Positions 10,620-22,083 of a stretch of DNA of 64,000 nucleotides are shown piece by piece. Numbering within the stretch: the stretch's first letter is position 1; each line of letters begins with the position of its first letter. Both the position numbers and the translations under genes were made by a program. The notes under the pieces were generated by a model. That model ran no database searches, was not told where the DNA came from, and was given only the letters and a program-made list of their open reading frames with translations. The stretch comes from Zygnema cylindricum (Eukaryota > Streptophyta > Zygnematophyceae > Zygnematales > Zygnemataceae), in contig JBBHKE010002423.1 of the NCBI GenBank assembly GCA_037447655.1, positions 27,501 through 91,500 of the forward strand, read 5' to 3'.

Positions 10620-12218
10620 AAAGGTACAGTAATTTATTTTCATTTTTTAAACTGAGGGCAATTTTCCATGTGCTAAAGTTACAGTTATTTTGTATCGTTT
10701 TCCTCTATAATTTGGAAAAAAACGAACAAATTTGCAGCGTACCAAAAAATGAAAATTTCCACGGTTCAAGTTGCATTACCTTAAAACTTTACATGTATTA
10801 CAGTTTGTCATCAAGCACGATGCATTTTGTCGTCTAGCACGATTTGACCCACTTTCGCGTCCTTTCAGCTCATCTTCAAACTATATTTAAAATCACCTCG
10901 CGAGGTGATTTTAAATATAGGTCCATGAGGTGAGCAAATAGGCAGATACTATCGCACGTGTCGGAAGTTTTTGACAATTATTGTGCACGTGTACAAAATA
11001 AAAACCCACTGCATGTTTCTAGCTTGTGCGTGACTTTTTTTCGTGCGGTTTTTCCTATACAGAGGCGGTGGAGGGGTCTCGACCAAAGGACGCCATTTCG
11101 CAAAAGCGAAGTCCGTGAAAGCGCCTCTCTCTCTCTCCCTCTCCCACTACCGCATCTATCTCACAATTCTTGCATCGAAAAACGTCTATAATGGTATCAA
11201 ATGAAAGATCTCAGAAAACGGTTTGTTTTTAATATCTTTGGGCGTATTTTGATAGCAAATAGAGTAAAAAAAGACAAAAAAAAACAATCGAAAACCATGG
11301 CGGAAAGTTTAGAATTTGTGACGTCAGTGCTTTCATAGTTGAGCCTTACGTGCGTGACGTCACAATATCACAAACCCTAAAACATTTGCAATGCCTCCAC
11401 GTCAACAATGCGGCGTACAGACATTGCTAAGTGACAAAAATTGTACAGCGTGCGGGTGGACTTCTGAAATTGAAGCCGAGTGGAAGTTTCGCAACATTTT
11501 GTGTACCGTTTATCTGTCACATGTTTCGTACATGTCTACGCTTGTCACTTCTTCCACTAGCAGGTGATTTGCGTTTACATCGGGGATGCTCTAAAATCTG
11601 TACTGAGAATCCTCGCTAGAAAGAAAGTTACAAGATACATGGGGAAAGTGCTCTGACTACCGATTTCAAAAAAAATTCTTTGCAACCTTGCAGGTCAAAA
11701 GACAAAACTATGGCCCATAGTTATTACATATAATTAAAAAATCCGATGTTTCATGCTCAGAAAGCGTCCACGTGGATTTTAATTACCAACGCGAATTGGA
11801 ATTGAACAGCAGTTTTTCGTTTCCGATAAGGACATTACGGTTTTTTATTACGGTATTTTTTTAGTTATCCATTCTAATTGCGTTTTCATGTTCAATCATC
11901 GATGTGTACGATTGCTTCGTGTACTTCAACCATCCCAGTAGTCCAATTGCTAACTGGTGTGGGCTGTACGGTTCCATCTGTCAAACGTTTGACGTGTTCG
12001 AAATTGAAGGTTTACAAAGTACAAACGTTTTGCACTAACTGCTGTGTAACACGTTGCAACTATTTTGTATCGTTGTTTTCCATATCATACGTGTACATCT
12101 TTGAAGCTGAAATACGTTGTTGACCAATGAATTATAGCACCGACTTGTATTTAAAACGTTCTAACCATTGAATAAATTCTTCATGATTTGATTGGGAGCC
12201 CTTTAAACGTATCCTTAA
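10620..12218. mobile_element. Old relative of the 955-bp DNA element
   Basis: The order of landmarks follows the elements at 19948-22080 and 22084-23826: an AAAATCACCTCGCGA block, a GGGTCTCG block, a CT-rich block, ACCATGGC(G/C)GAAAGTT, GTGACGTCA and ATCACAAACCCTAAAACAT. Identity is clearly lower than between those two. It contains a perfect 40-bp palindrome. No transposase is seen and the ends are not resolved. Confidence 0.4.
10881..10920. repeat. Perfect 40-bp palindrome
   Basis: The two 20-base halves are exact reverse complements with no spacer, centred on CTCG|CGAG between 10900 and 10901. Related elements elsewhere have only the first half followed by a diverged second half (AATCACCTCGCGACCTG at 20186 and 22321). 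Confidence 0.95.
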
Positions 12219-12227
12219 GGGCGTGTT
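12219..12227. repeat. Target site and left flank of the copia insertion
   Basis: GGGCGTGTT lies immediately left of the copia LTR; its last five bases, GTGTT (12223-12227), recur at 18137-18141 on the other side of the element. The broken sequence GGGCGTGTTCCTATGTG resembles the terminal repeat at 24110-24133 (read in reverse), so the retroelement landed in the end of an older DNA transposon. Confidence 0.8.
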
Positions 12228-13151
12228 TGTAAACCTTGATCGTCCATATTGATTGATCACTTACAGCTAAGCAACCTTAAACTGCCTAAAACAACACTAT
12301 TCACATATTCCTTATAATTATTTCAAAATATCATGACTTCTCAAGTCTCAACTTTTATCAATTAATATACCTCGGACACATAACCAGTCCCCCTGATATC
12401 TAAAAAATACTTCTTGCTTTAAAGAAATCAGATGTCAGACCTTGAAGTCAATTTATCTTACTAACATTCAGATAATTACTCCCCTTCTGACCATAATAAC
12501 CTTCTGAAACACTCAGATTATACTTCGTCCGATTTACACTTCAATATTCACATTCAAACTTACGCAGAACACAAAGCAAATGAAATTTATTTAGAAATTA
12601 ACAAGAATGTAAACATACAATGCAAACTCATTTGATAATAATCTCCTACTTCCTACAATGGTAATTATATACTTTCTAAACTAACACAGTTCTTCCTTGA
12701 ACATAACGAACTAAGCTACATCGGATTGAAACATTCAAACTTTGTAATCTAAGAAATTTGAATTTTCTTACTAAGTTTGAAACCAAAATATTTGAATTTC
12801 AAAATTGAGTTGAGTTACACTGGTTTTTCCGGGTACTATTTGAAGTTTAAATTTCTCGCAGTATATTTTGTCGTTTCAATTATCTTTTGCGGTGACTTGT
12901 ATCATTTAAAATTTGACGTGGCGTATTCAGGACAAAATCTCTGATGTGGCATACAAAATTTTTTGTCGTGTAAACTTTCGAATTTTACGGCGTACCAAAA
13001 AAATAGTGAATTGTATTTTCACCGATATTTGTTGGCGTCCTTTGTTCCGTGATTTCCGGGGTAACGATTTGTTACAGCGACGAGAAAAGTTCATCGCTAC
13101 AGTTTAGCGACGAGTAAAGTTCATTGCTACAGATTGAAGTTAAATCCAATA
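12228..13151 (-). repeat. 3' LTR of the copia element
   Basis: 924 bp. On the plus strand it starts TGTAAACCTTGATCG and ends GAAGTTAAATCCAATA; the matching LTR at 17217-18136 starts identically and ends GAAGTTAAATCGAATA. In element orientation the LTR therefore runs TATT...TACA, not the usual TG...CA at its left end. Confidence 0.92.
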
Positions 13152-13225
13152 CTCCCCTTAACTTATATCTGTGTATTCTCTTCAAAATTACTCCCTTAAA
13201 CCAATTATCCTTGCTATACTTAGTT

Positions 13226-16200
13226 TTAGCCACTGAGGAGTAATTTGCTTTTTAATCTGCAAAATTGTAACTTAAGACGTGGTAGTGCCTTAGTCATCAT
13301 GTCAGCTATCATCTGTGAGTCTGACACATGCTGCATTTTAATAACTCTGTCCTGTATGTTTTCTCTAACAAAACTGAGTCTGATGTCAATATGTTTTCTT
13401 TTGAAATGATGTTTAGGATTGTTTGCTACAGCTATGGCGGCTTGATTGTCACAGGATAAAATCTGAGATCCATGCTGCATCCATCATAATTCTTGTAAAA
13501 ATGCTTTTACCCAAATGATTTCTTTTTACTGCCATGCTGACTGCTAAGAATTCAAATTCCGTTGTTGACTGAGCTGTCACCTTTTGAAGTTTACTTCCCC
13601 AACAGCACGTTCCTTGTCCAATTTTCAAAATGTATCCAGATGTTGATTTTTTGGTGATGTCATCTCCATAACTTGCATCGCTCCAAGTTTGGATGTTCAT
13701 TGAATCTCCACCCAAATGTAACCATAAATTTGTTGTTCTAATAAGATATCTTCAGACTCTCTTGACTGTATTCCTTTCAGATTTCCTTGGATCCTGCAAA
13801 CTTCTGCTGAGTATTCCCACTGCGACTGCTATGTCAGGTCTCGTACAATTCATGAAGTAGATAAAGGTTCCCACAATTTATCTATAAGGTACATTAACCT
13901 TTTCATCCTCTTCTTCATCTTGTTCCTCTTTTTTCTTCTTGGTATCCAAAGGTGTAATACAACTGTTAGCTGAACTGAAGTTAAACTTTCTTAACATATT
14001 CTTTATAGCCTCTTTCTGTGATAATTTTATGATTTTCTTTTCTCTATCTCTTTCCATTTGTATTCCTAAAATATATTTTGCTTCCCCAATATCTTTCATA
14101 TCAAACTCCTTACAAACTTCTTCTTTCAGCTTTTGAATTTGTTCCTTACATTTACTTATGATTAGTAGATCATCTACATAAACTGCAATATATAGTACTC
14201 TTTCTTTATCTTATGGGTTTAGTACATATACTGAATGATCTGATCTAATTCTTTGATATCCTAGTTTAGTCAAAAATTCATCTAGTTTGGCATTCCATCT
14301 CATAGGAGCATGTTTAAGTCCATACAATGATTTAATCAGTTTACATACGAGTCGTTCCTTCCCTTGTTCAATAAATCCTTCCGGTTGTTCCATGTAGATT
14401 TCTTCTTCCAGTTCTCCATTTAAGAAGGCGGTCTTTACGTCCATTTGATGAACTTGCATGTCTTATGTAGCAGCTATAGTTAAGAGAATTTTGATAGAAT
14501 GAAAACTCACTACAGGGCAAAATGTTTCTTCATAATCTATTCCCTCCTTTTGATTATATCCCTTGGCTACCAACCTTGCTTTATATCTCTTTATTGTATT
14601 ATCTGGATTTAGTTTTAGTTTAAACACCCATTTACATCCAATACCTTTTCTATGTGGAGGTAATTCTACTACGTCCCAAGTTTGTGCCTTCATAATAGAA
14701 TTCATTTCCTCATGGATAGCTTCCTTCCATCTCTCATTTTCCGGGCTTTCTAAAGCTTCTTGTAAAGTACGTGGTTCATTAGATTGAGCAGATAGAGCAA
14801 ATACCAAATTGTTTTCTTGAAGTCTTGAACTTGTTCTCCTTCCTCCTGGAAATGCTGAAGCTCGTATGCTTGGTTTTCTCCCACTTGGTGCTCTGATTTC
14901 CTCATGAGCTTCTTCTTGATCACTTGAAGTCTCCTCATCTGTTGATGTCTTCTCGTCATTTCTGTGTACCTGGTTGGGATCTTTAATTTTCTTATCTTCC
15001 CCCTCTAGTAAAATGTATTCTTGATATGTTGGACTAGCAATTTGCTGAAATAGGTCTTTAGTTTTTCCTTCGTCTTTGACTATCATATTTCTTACTACCT
15101 TTACATTCTGAGCAAGTAGATCATATATTCTGTATCCTTTTGCATTTTCATCATAACCTACTAGGATTCCAGGCTTTCCCTTTGGATCCATTTTCCACTT
15201 AGTTTGATCATTATCTAGATAAAACACTTTGCTTCCAAAAACTCTTAGATGACTAACATCTGGTTTCTTTCCTGTCCACAATTCATATGGAGTTTTTCCA
15301 TTTTCTATAGCTTTTGTACTTACTCTGTTCTTGATATAATTCGCACAATTGAATGCTTCTGCCCAAAATTTTGAGTCCATTCCTTTGTCTGCCAGCATGC
15401 TTCTTGCACTTTCTGTCAAGGTTCTGTTGAGTCGTTCTGCTACTCCATTTTGTTCAGGTGTATGGGGAACAGTTAGCTGATGATGAATCCCTTGTTCTTT
15501 CAGGTATGCAGCAAACTCCTTTGATATGTATTCACCTCCATTGTCCGTCCGTAGTTGCAATATTGATACTCCTTGTTTTTCCACCAATGTCTTGAACTCT
15601 TGAAATTTTGAAAAAACTTCTCCTTTGTTTTGAATAAAACATACCATGCTATATCTAGACCAATCATCTGTAAAAGTAACCATATACTTTTTCTTCTGAG
15701 TGACTCGTTTTTGGCGGGTCCCCATACATCTGAGTGAATAACTTCTAGGAGTCTGTCTGCTCTACTGGCCTTGTCTTTTGGAAAAGGTAGTTTATGTATT
15801 TTTCCAAGAGCACAGCCATCACAAACATTTGATGTGACTAAACATTTTAAGCCATCCACCACTTTGTCCTTATACATCTTATTAAGTTTAACATAGTTTA
15901 TATGACCAAAACGTTTATTAATATTCATGATCAGACAATTCTCCGGAGTACAGTCCAAAATGTTGCATGTTATTTCCCATGACAATCCTAAACATGTTGT
16001 TTTCGCTTAGAATGCCTTCCAGAAACGTCCGACCATTCTTACGGACAAACTGCTAACTTCTTTCCATGATTACTTTAAATCCTCTTTTGGCTGCAACTGA
16101 TGTAGAAAACAAATTCTTTGTAAAGCTAGGAACATATAACACATTATCTATCATTCTTTTGACTGTATCAATTCCTATCTTCACATGCAAAAAAACTTTT

Positions 16201-17212
16201 CCTTTTGCTGTAGAGATCTCATTGGTTCCATTATCGCAATAAATTTTTGTTGTTGCTATTTCTTGAAGAGAAACAAAAAGTTCTTTATCTTTGCACAAAT
16301 GAGCAGATGCTCCTGAATCCATAATCCATCCGGAAAATGATGAGTCTTCACCTGTTTTAGACATGCAAACAAATTCCTCTGGGAATGAAACCACTTCGGT
16401 ATTCTCTTCCTTTTTGCTTAGAAGAACTCCTTTGTTTTGCTGTTTGAAAGGCTTCTTTCCTTTGTTAGTCTTTTTGAGATACAAATAACAGTTTCGCTTG
16501 AAATGTCCTGGTTTGTGACAGTAGTAACAAGTCTTGTCCATTGGTTCATCATGGCTCCCCTGATAAGTAATTTTCGGTTTCTGAGATTGAGATGACAGAG
16601 CCTGAACTGATGGACCTCCTCCCATTAATTGTAAACTATTCTACTAGAATCAATCCTACAGCTTGTGACCATTTCCAATTTTCTTGTTTGTGCATTTGTA
16701 ACCGCTGCAACACACATATATATTCTGGAGGTAAACGACATACTTATTGAATAACTTGCTCATCAGCTTTATATAATTTTCTTGCTCTTGCAACTTCCGT
16801 ATACAATTTCTGAAATCCATAAATATATCTAATCATTAATCCTCCTATATACTTGTAATTCTGAATCATCTAATCTATACTTGTAATTCTGAATCATCTG
16901 ATCTATCACAGTCTGTTGCTGTAAATTTGACACCTAAAACATTTCTTCTAGTTCATTCCAAATATCACTAGCATTCTTGAACGTGATACAAGACATGACG
17001 ATATCTTCAGACATACTCTGAAAAAGCAAATTTCTTACTTTCATATTTTCCATTTGTTCAAATCCTTCATCATCTGATCTTGATGATATCCTTGTAACTC
17101 ATTTATCCACCACATAAAGAAGTTCTTTCTCCTCGAGGTGTCCTTCCATAATTGTCTTCCATAACAAATAGTTAGATCCATTGAATACAGGCAGTTTAGG
17201 GCGTTGGCCCAT
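13226..17212 (-). pseudogene. Broken copia gag-pol reading frame
   Basis: In element order: gag starts at 17212 with MGQRPKLPVFNGSNYLLWK and is soon hit by single-base stops (TGA at about 17101). A zinc knuckle CYYCHKPGHFKRNC lies near 16530-16490, protease DSGAS near 16315, and the pre-integrase motif FGHINYVKLNKM near 15900. Integrase carries DDWSRY (15665), the DNGGEY box (15542) and EQNGVAERLNRTL (15450). Reverse transcriptase runs from RYKARLVAKGYNQ (14590) through QMDVKTAFLNGE (14450). YVDDL (about 14170) is followed by RNase H to 13226, with WSDASYGDD (13690) and CDNQAAIAVANNP (13450). Stops or frame changes occur near 14463, 14211, 13878 and 13480. Active-site motifs survive, so decay is moderate. 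Confidence 0.9.
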
Positions 17213-17216
17213 AACC
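17206..17216 (-). promoter_or_regulatory. Retroelement primer-binding site (half initiator tRNA-Met type)
   Basis: Read on the minus strand the bases right after the LTR are GGTTATGGGCC. Drosophila copia has GGTTATGGGCCCAG at this place and is primed by an internal fragment of initiator tRNA-Met cut in the anticodon loop, not by the tRNA 3' end. The match to that anticodon-stem sequence is my recollection of the family. The usual plant copia site (TGGTATCAGAGC) is absent. The gag ATG lies inside the site. Confidence 0.75.
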
Positions 17217-18136
17217 TGTAAACCTTGATCGTCCATATTGACTGATCATTTACAGCTAAGCAACCTTAAACTGCCTAAAACAACACTCTTCACGGATTCC
17301 TTATAATTATTTCAAAGTATCTTGACTTCTCAAGTCTCAACTTCTATCAATTAATATACCTCGGACACATAACCAGTCCCCTTGATATCTATAAAAGACT
17401 TCTTGCTTTAAAGAAATAAGATGTCAGACCTTGAAATCAATTTATCTTACTAACATTCAGAGAATTACTTCCCTTCTAACCATAATAACCTTCTGAAACA
17501 CTCAGATTATACTTCGTCTGATTTACACTTCAATATTCACATTCAAACTTACACAGAACACAAAGCAAATGAAATTTCTTTAGAAATTAACAAGAATGTA
17601 AACATACAATGTAAACTAATTTGATAATCTTCTACTTCCTACAATGGTAATTATATACTTTCTAAACTAACACAGTTCTTCCTTGAACATAACGAACTAA
17701 GCTACATCGGATCGAAACATTCAAACTTTGTAATCTAAGAAATTTTAATTTTCTTATTAAGTTTGAAACCAAAATATTTGAATTTCAAAATTCAGTTGAG
17801 TTACACTGGATTTTCCGGGTACTATTTGAAGTTTAAATTTCCCGCAGTATTTTGTCGTTTCGATTATCTTTTGCAGTGACGTTGTATCATTTAAAATTTG
17901 ACATGGCGTATTTAGGACAAAATATCTGATGTGGCATACAAAAATATTTGTCGTGTAACATTTCGAATTTTACGGCGTACCAAAAAAATAGTGAATCGTA
18001 TTTTCACCGATATTTGTTGGCGTCCTTTGTTCCGTGATTTCCGGGGTAACGATTTGTTACAGCGCCGAGAAAAGTTCATCGCTACAGTTTAGCGACGAGT
18101 AAAGTTCATTGCTACAGATTGAAGTTAAATCGAATA
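17217..18136 (-). repeat. 5' LTR of the copia element
   Basis: 920 bp, the upstream LTR in element orientation, so it should hold the element promoter. It differs from the other LTR by scattered substitutions and a 3-4 base indel near 17627. Flanked on the right by the target duplication GTGTT (18137-18141). Confidence 0.92.
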
Positions 18137-18665
18137 GTGTTCCTATGTGTTCAAGGGTTTTTTTTCGTCGTTTTCACAGAAAATGGGACTTACAACGAGA
18201 AAATATTATGACGTACGAAAAATGGGCAAAAACACAAGTACATTTTGCTTCATCTTGGAACTTGGAAGGTACGACAATTTGGCGTTATTATCATCCCAAC
18301 CCACTTCCAGCTCATCTTCATACCTGCACTTAAATCGAATCGCGATCTGATTTTAATCAAAATACTACCCTATTGACGAATAGAAAACTTGGTTTGCACG
18401 CGTCAAACATTTTTTTTTTTTTTTTGCAGTTGGGAGAGTACACGGAAATAAATTTGTTTGTCTGTTTGCAGACAATTCGAGAGGGAGGGAGGAGGGAGGG
18501 AGAGGGAGAGGGAGGAAGTGGGAGGGAGGGAGAGGGAGGGAGGGAGATGGAGGGGGAGAGGGGGAAAGAGGGAGAGAGAGGGAGAGAGAGGGAGAGAGAG
18601 GGAGAGAGAGAGGGGGAGAGAGACAGAGAGAGAGAGACGCAGCATGCAGTTAATTAAACACATAC
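18137..18665. other. Relic DNA-element end and purine tract in the ABC intron
   Basis: 18137-18360 resembles the left part of the 955-bp element family (CGTCGTTTTCAC, then CAGCTCATCTTCA and ATCGCGATCTGATTTT, the last two also near 10869-10912). 18480-18640 is a GAGGGA/GAGAGA purine tract on the plus strand. No coding sequence is seen. Confidence 0.5.
18480..18640. repeat. GAGGGA/GAGAGA purine tract
   Basis: About 160 bases of GGGA and GAGAGA repeats on the plus strand, hence pyrimidine-rich on the ABC gene's coding strand. It lies some 25 bases past the donor of exon 18695-18666. Open frames through it encode only Glu/Gly/Arg runs and are not genes. Confidence 0.8.
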
Positions 18666-19750
18666 CTTAGTGGCCTCATGAGGTAGCATAAGGAACTAAT
18701 CGGAGTGCTTTACTGAGTACAATGGCCAAGGCAAAAAGATTATGTTTACAAACAAATGTACAAATAAATGTGCCAGGACAAACCTTTGGGCCTGACTCGA
18801 CATCGGAGCCTGGAGCATTGTCTTCCCGGAGATCTGACTTCGGCTGGACATTTGGTTTATTTGAATGTTCCCGAGGCTGAGGCAGAAAGCACACAGATAA
18901 CAGTACATGATTCTTAATTTCGCGTTTCCAGTTTTATGATCTTAAACTATTTATGTTGTTCTGTTATCAAGTTTGAATTACATTTATATGATATTATGTG
19001 TAATGTTAATGTTATTGTGTATGTGGTATGTGTTATGTGTTATGTGTTATTGTGTTCTTGTTATATTGTGTTATTGGTACGTGTTTTTGTGTTATTGTGT
19101 AATTGTTATTTTGTTATTTTATTAGTGTTATTGTTCCACTGTTTTAGTATGTTATTATGTCAAAATAGTTTTTTTTTTTATGCCTTCTCCTTATGCTGGA
19201 GGCTGGAGCAAAGCATACGTTTCAGTTTTATTTAATTTTTGTGGTTTGTACATTTTTACCATTTGCCTCCATACAAGTCATTAACGTGTGCAAGCATCTT
19301 TCAAATACTCAGCATACAAATTCATTCGTAGTGTCCATGGAAAATTGCATCAAATGAATTCATGTTTATCATTGAAATTGAATCAAATTTATATTTCACA
19401 TTCATCAGATGGAGATTTTTTTCAACTATCCTATGTGACCATTTATATTCAGATATCTTATAAATGCCCTGTCGAGTCTTCATTTCACACTCACCTATTT
19501 TAATTTGACTGCAAACAAAAAGAAAAAACTGTTACGTCCAAAACATCCTTCCTTTACATGAGAGTGCTCAGGATTGGAGTGAAATAAAATAACCGGATTA
19601 AAACTGACCAAAACGCGACAGACACCTTCTTTAGCTGGAATAGAGTGACCTCTAACTAGGGCAAATAAAGAGCCGTACTTTATCACCGGAAGAGTTTCCA
19701 GGAAGCAGCGGAGATTTTTCGGAAGGTTTTTCTCGGGTTTCTTTCGCCAT
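18666..19750 (-). CDS. ABCB27: Candidate first three exons of the ABC half-transporter
   Basis: Three phase-0 minus-strand exons fit the N-terminal tail of the ABCB27/ALS1 family. Exon 19750-19679 starts at ATG and gives MAKETREKPSEKSPLLPGN with a PLL motif; exon 18876-18784 holds APGSDVESGPK; exon 18695-18666 gives FLMLPHEATK. In Arabidopsis ALS1 the same order is seen: a short hydrophilic tail with EPLL, then GDIESG, then FSLAKPDAGK before the first helix. Donors GTACGG, GTTTGT and GTATGT follow each exon. The next expected exon, for the first membrane helices, is not found intact (see 8222-8292); it may be decayed, or missing in the gap at 8795. If the exons are right, the gene spans about 18.3 kb. 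The promoter would lie just right of 19750. Confidence 0.6.
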
Positions 19751-19947
19751 TATACGCCTAGAAAGTTATGCTTTTGTAATCTTGAAGTGTATGTATTAGC
19801 AACCACGCATCCGTATGGAGAGAGGGAAGAGAAAAGAAGAGTAAGCTTTCGTCTCCATCCGTCCCCTGCAGTTGCTAGAGACAAGAAAAAGTCAGTTTTT
19901 CCCGTTAATTGCGGTCAGCAGGTCAGTACAGTACTGTACAGTACTGA
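19751..19947. promoter_or_regulatory. Putative ABC gene 5' region
   Basis: Unique sequence between the candidate ABC start codon at 19750 and the first DNA element at 19948. It should contain the 5' UTR and core promoter of the minus-strand gene if the exon call is right. It contains the imperfect repeat CAGTACAGTACTGTACAGTACTG at 19922-19946. No TATA box is obvious. Confidence 0.3.
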
Positions 19948-22080
19948 GGGTACGTCCCCATGTATTAAAGTATCGACTTTAATCTGTCGTTTTCACCGAA
20001 AACGCAGTTCCGTACGAGAAAAACTTTAGCCGTACAAAAAAATCAATTCTTTAATAGTATAGCAAACCTCAAGTCGATACTTTGAATGTACTTCTTGTTT
20101 ATCGTCATGTCAACGTATCTTGGCGTTTTCCTTTTTTCAACCCCTTGGCAATAGAATCTAGACCGTCAAAAAACTTCATCAAAAATCACCTCGCGACCTG
20201 GTTTCAAGGCAAGTACCGCCCACACAACGAATGAAAAATGACCCACGCATGCGCCACACGAGTGGGAAAATCTTAGGACAAGGGAGAGTACTCGCTATTT
20301 TTCTCCCAGCCCGTCACGTGCATGTACGGATGGGACGAGGATGAAGAGAAAAAAAACTGCAGGGGTCTCGGACCTCCAATTTCATTTTTGGGTCCTCGGT
20401 AGAATTTTGCATCGTCGTCGCCTTTCCCCTCTCCTAAAACTCTGTGTGCTCCATTGCTCACAAAAATCGCAGATCCAAAAGAAGCTTATCTAGATAGTGC
20501 TGACTCCAAGTTGATATAAACCCAAATGACTGACCCCTTGACAATCACAGACCCATTATAGTTTCACCCTTGTGAAATAGGACTTTTTGTGTGCTCAGTT
20601 CCACCACATAATGCAAAGTTAGAATACGAGTTTTGGACACATTCACCCACTTTGATTTTCCTTTAGAAATGCAGCCACCCTAGCAAGCAAAAACTCTGAG
20701 CGAATACACCCCTATGTAGCCTGGACTCCTCTGAGTCCGCAGCAAAAAGAATCACTGAAAATGGTCAAGTAAATTGATTCTTATGGCTGGCCAAAGTTTG
20801 CCATTTAAAGAAGGTGCTCTATGGGAGAGGCAACTACCTACCCAAAATTTTCTAAGTCCTATTCCCCCTGTAAAACTATATCTTCTGAAGTACGGCACTA
20901 ATCAAATTATTGTGTTGTACAGAAAAGTACAGGTGCTTGTGTACTTTCTGTACGACCATTGTACAACATGGCCAAAATGTCGACACGTGTCGAATCAAGA
21001 TTTGTTCCCGTAATCTCCGGAGTTCTCGTAATCCAATGTTATGACGCCACGTGTCATTTGACGTGGCAAAGACCGTAAAACACCAAAAGTACCTCTTTCG
21101 TGATCGCGGCGCCTATCGCTACCGTCCGATCAAAACCGGTTATAATCGTAGCCGTTGAAATTCGACGCGCGGTATTTGTTTCGCTATCGAAACAAATGCG
21201 CGGTATCCGTTCCTTCCCCATACCGTACTACATACTAAATCAAACTGTATTTATGCACTAAGTATCTATTCTCCGTTAAACGAATTAATATACGTGTAAC
21301 AATTTAAATATTTATCAAACCCTACATATCTAAATATTAGTCATAGACTTTACGGTAAGAGCTAACGGCTACGGTAATTTGACGGACGGCAGGTACCAGG
21401 ATCAATTCCTGGGTCTGTCAAGTACCTTTTGGTAAATCTACCTAATCCACCCCTTGTCTTCTCTAGTGAGCTTAGGCAGCCATGGCTCTAGCTCCCTATC
21501 AAGCCTTCAGTGACTACACCAAGTGTGGGGGCTTGGAGAAGGGAGTCAGGGACAGACTGCCTTTGCTCTTTTTCTATAAAGACCTAGAAAATACTCAAAT
21601 ATCAACATCTCCCTCTCACACTATCACTTTTATCTCACTCTTTTTAGAATGAGGAAGGACAAAACTAGTATGAAATTAATGATATTTGAAAAAAAAAAAA
21701 TTTGACTTCCTTTATGTATATTCTTATGGCAAGTAGAGCGAAAAAAGTTGAGGAAACGAAATCGGGTATCCATGGCCGAAAGTTATTGAATCTGTGACGT
21801 CATAAGTGATCGTGATGTCACAATGTTACAAAACCCTAAACATCTACCATGTCACAAAATTACAAGAATGTAGACGTCTACAATTGTCGCTGTTTTAGTT
21901 GGCGTCAACAATTTCGTAGTCGTCGTCAACCGTCACAAAGTTGTACCCACGTCTACAACCGTCACATTTTAAAGTTCCGATTTCATTTTCGCACATAGGG
22001 ACGCTTTTCAAAGTAGTATGGAACACTTCACTATAGTCCAAAATACTTTTTCAAAGTATCGCTTACTTGGGGACGTACCC
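19948..22080. mobile_element. DNA element, copy A (955-bp core plus 1.17 kb insert)
   Basis: Starts GGGTACGTCCCCATGTATTA and ends with the mirror of GGGTACGTCCCCAAGTAAGC, so it has terminal inverted repeats. The next repeat layer reads AAAGTATCG. It has no transposase frame. Without the 1173-bp insert and its 5-bp duplication the core is 955 bp, nearly the same as copy B. Conserved internal landmarks: GTCGTTTTCACCGAAAA, AATCACCTCGCGACCTG, ATCCATGGCCGAAAGTT and GTGACGTCA. The flank on the right is TAT and on the left TGA. The GG-start ends and short target suggest a PIF/Harbinger-like MITE, but this is an inference. Confidence 0.8.
20435..21607. mobile_element. 1173-bp insertion inside element A
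   Basis: Copy B runs straight through this point (TCTCCCTCTCACAC), whereas copy A is interrupted, with TCTCC at both edges (20430-20434 and 21608-21612). The inserted piece starts TAAAACTCTG and ends TATCAACA. A 5-bp duplication fits an LTR-type insertion; a solo LTR is possible. A tRNA box-B-like GGATCAATTCC at 21399-21409 lies in its right part. No protein is encoded. Confidence 0.7.
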
Positions 22081-22083
22081 TAT

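Larger units (their letters stand above)
12228..18136 (-). mobile_element. Ty1/copia LTR retrotransposon, complete but decayed
   Basis: A 5.9 kb element inserted in the large ABC intron and read on the minus strand. Two LTRs (12228-13151 and 17217-18136) share their ends and are flanked by the 5-bp duplication GTGTT. Between them the gene order is gag with zinc knuckle, protease, integrase, reverse transcriptase, RNase H; integrase before RT is the copia order. A primer-binding site abuts the right LTR (17206-17216) and a purine tract AAGTTAAGGGGAG (read on minus, 13152-13164) abuts the left LTR. By eye the LTRs differ by roughly 5 percent, so the insertion is not recent. Stops and frame breaks mean it cannot encode an intact polyprotein. 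Confidence 0.93.

Noticed and set aside
18403-18670. Open frames through the GAGGGA tract
   Set aside because: Low-complexity translation on both strands, caused by a microsatellite.
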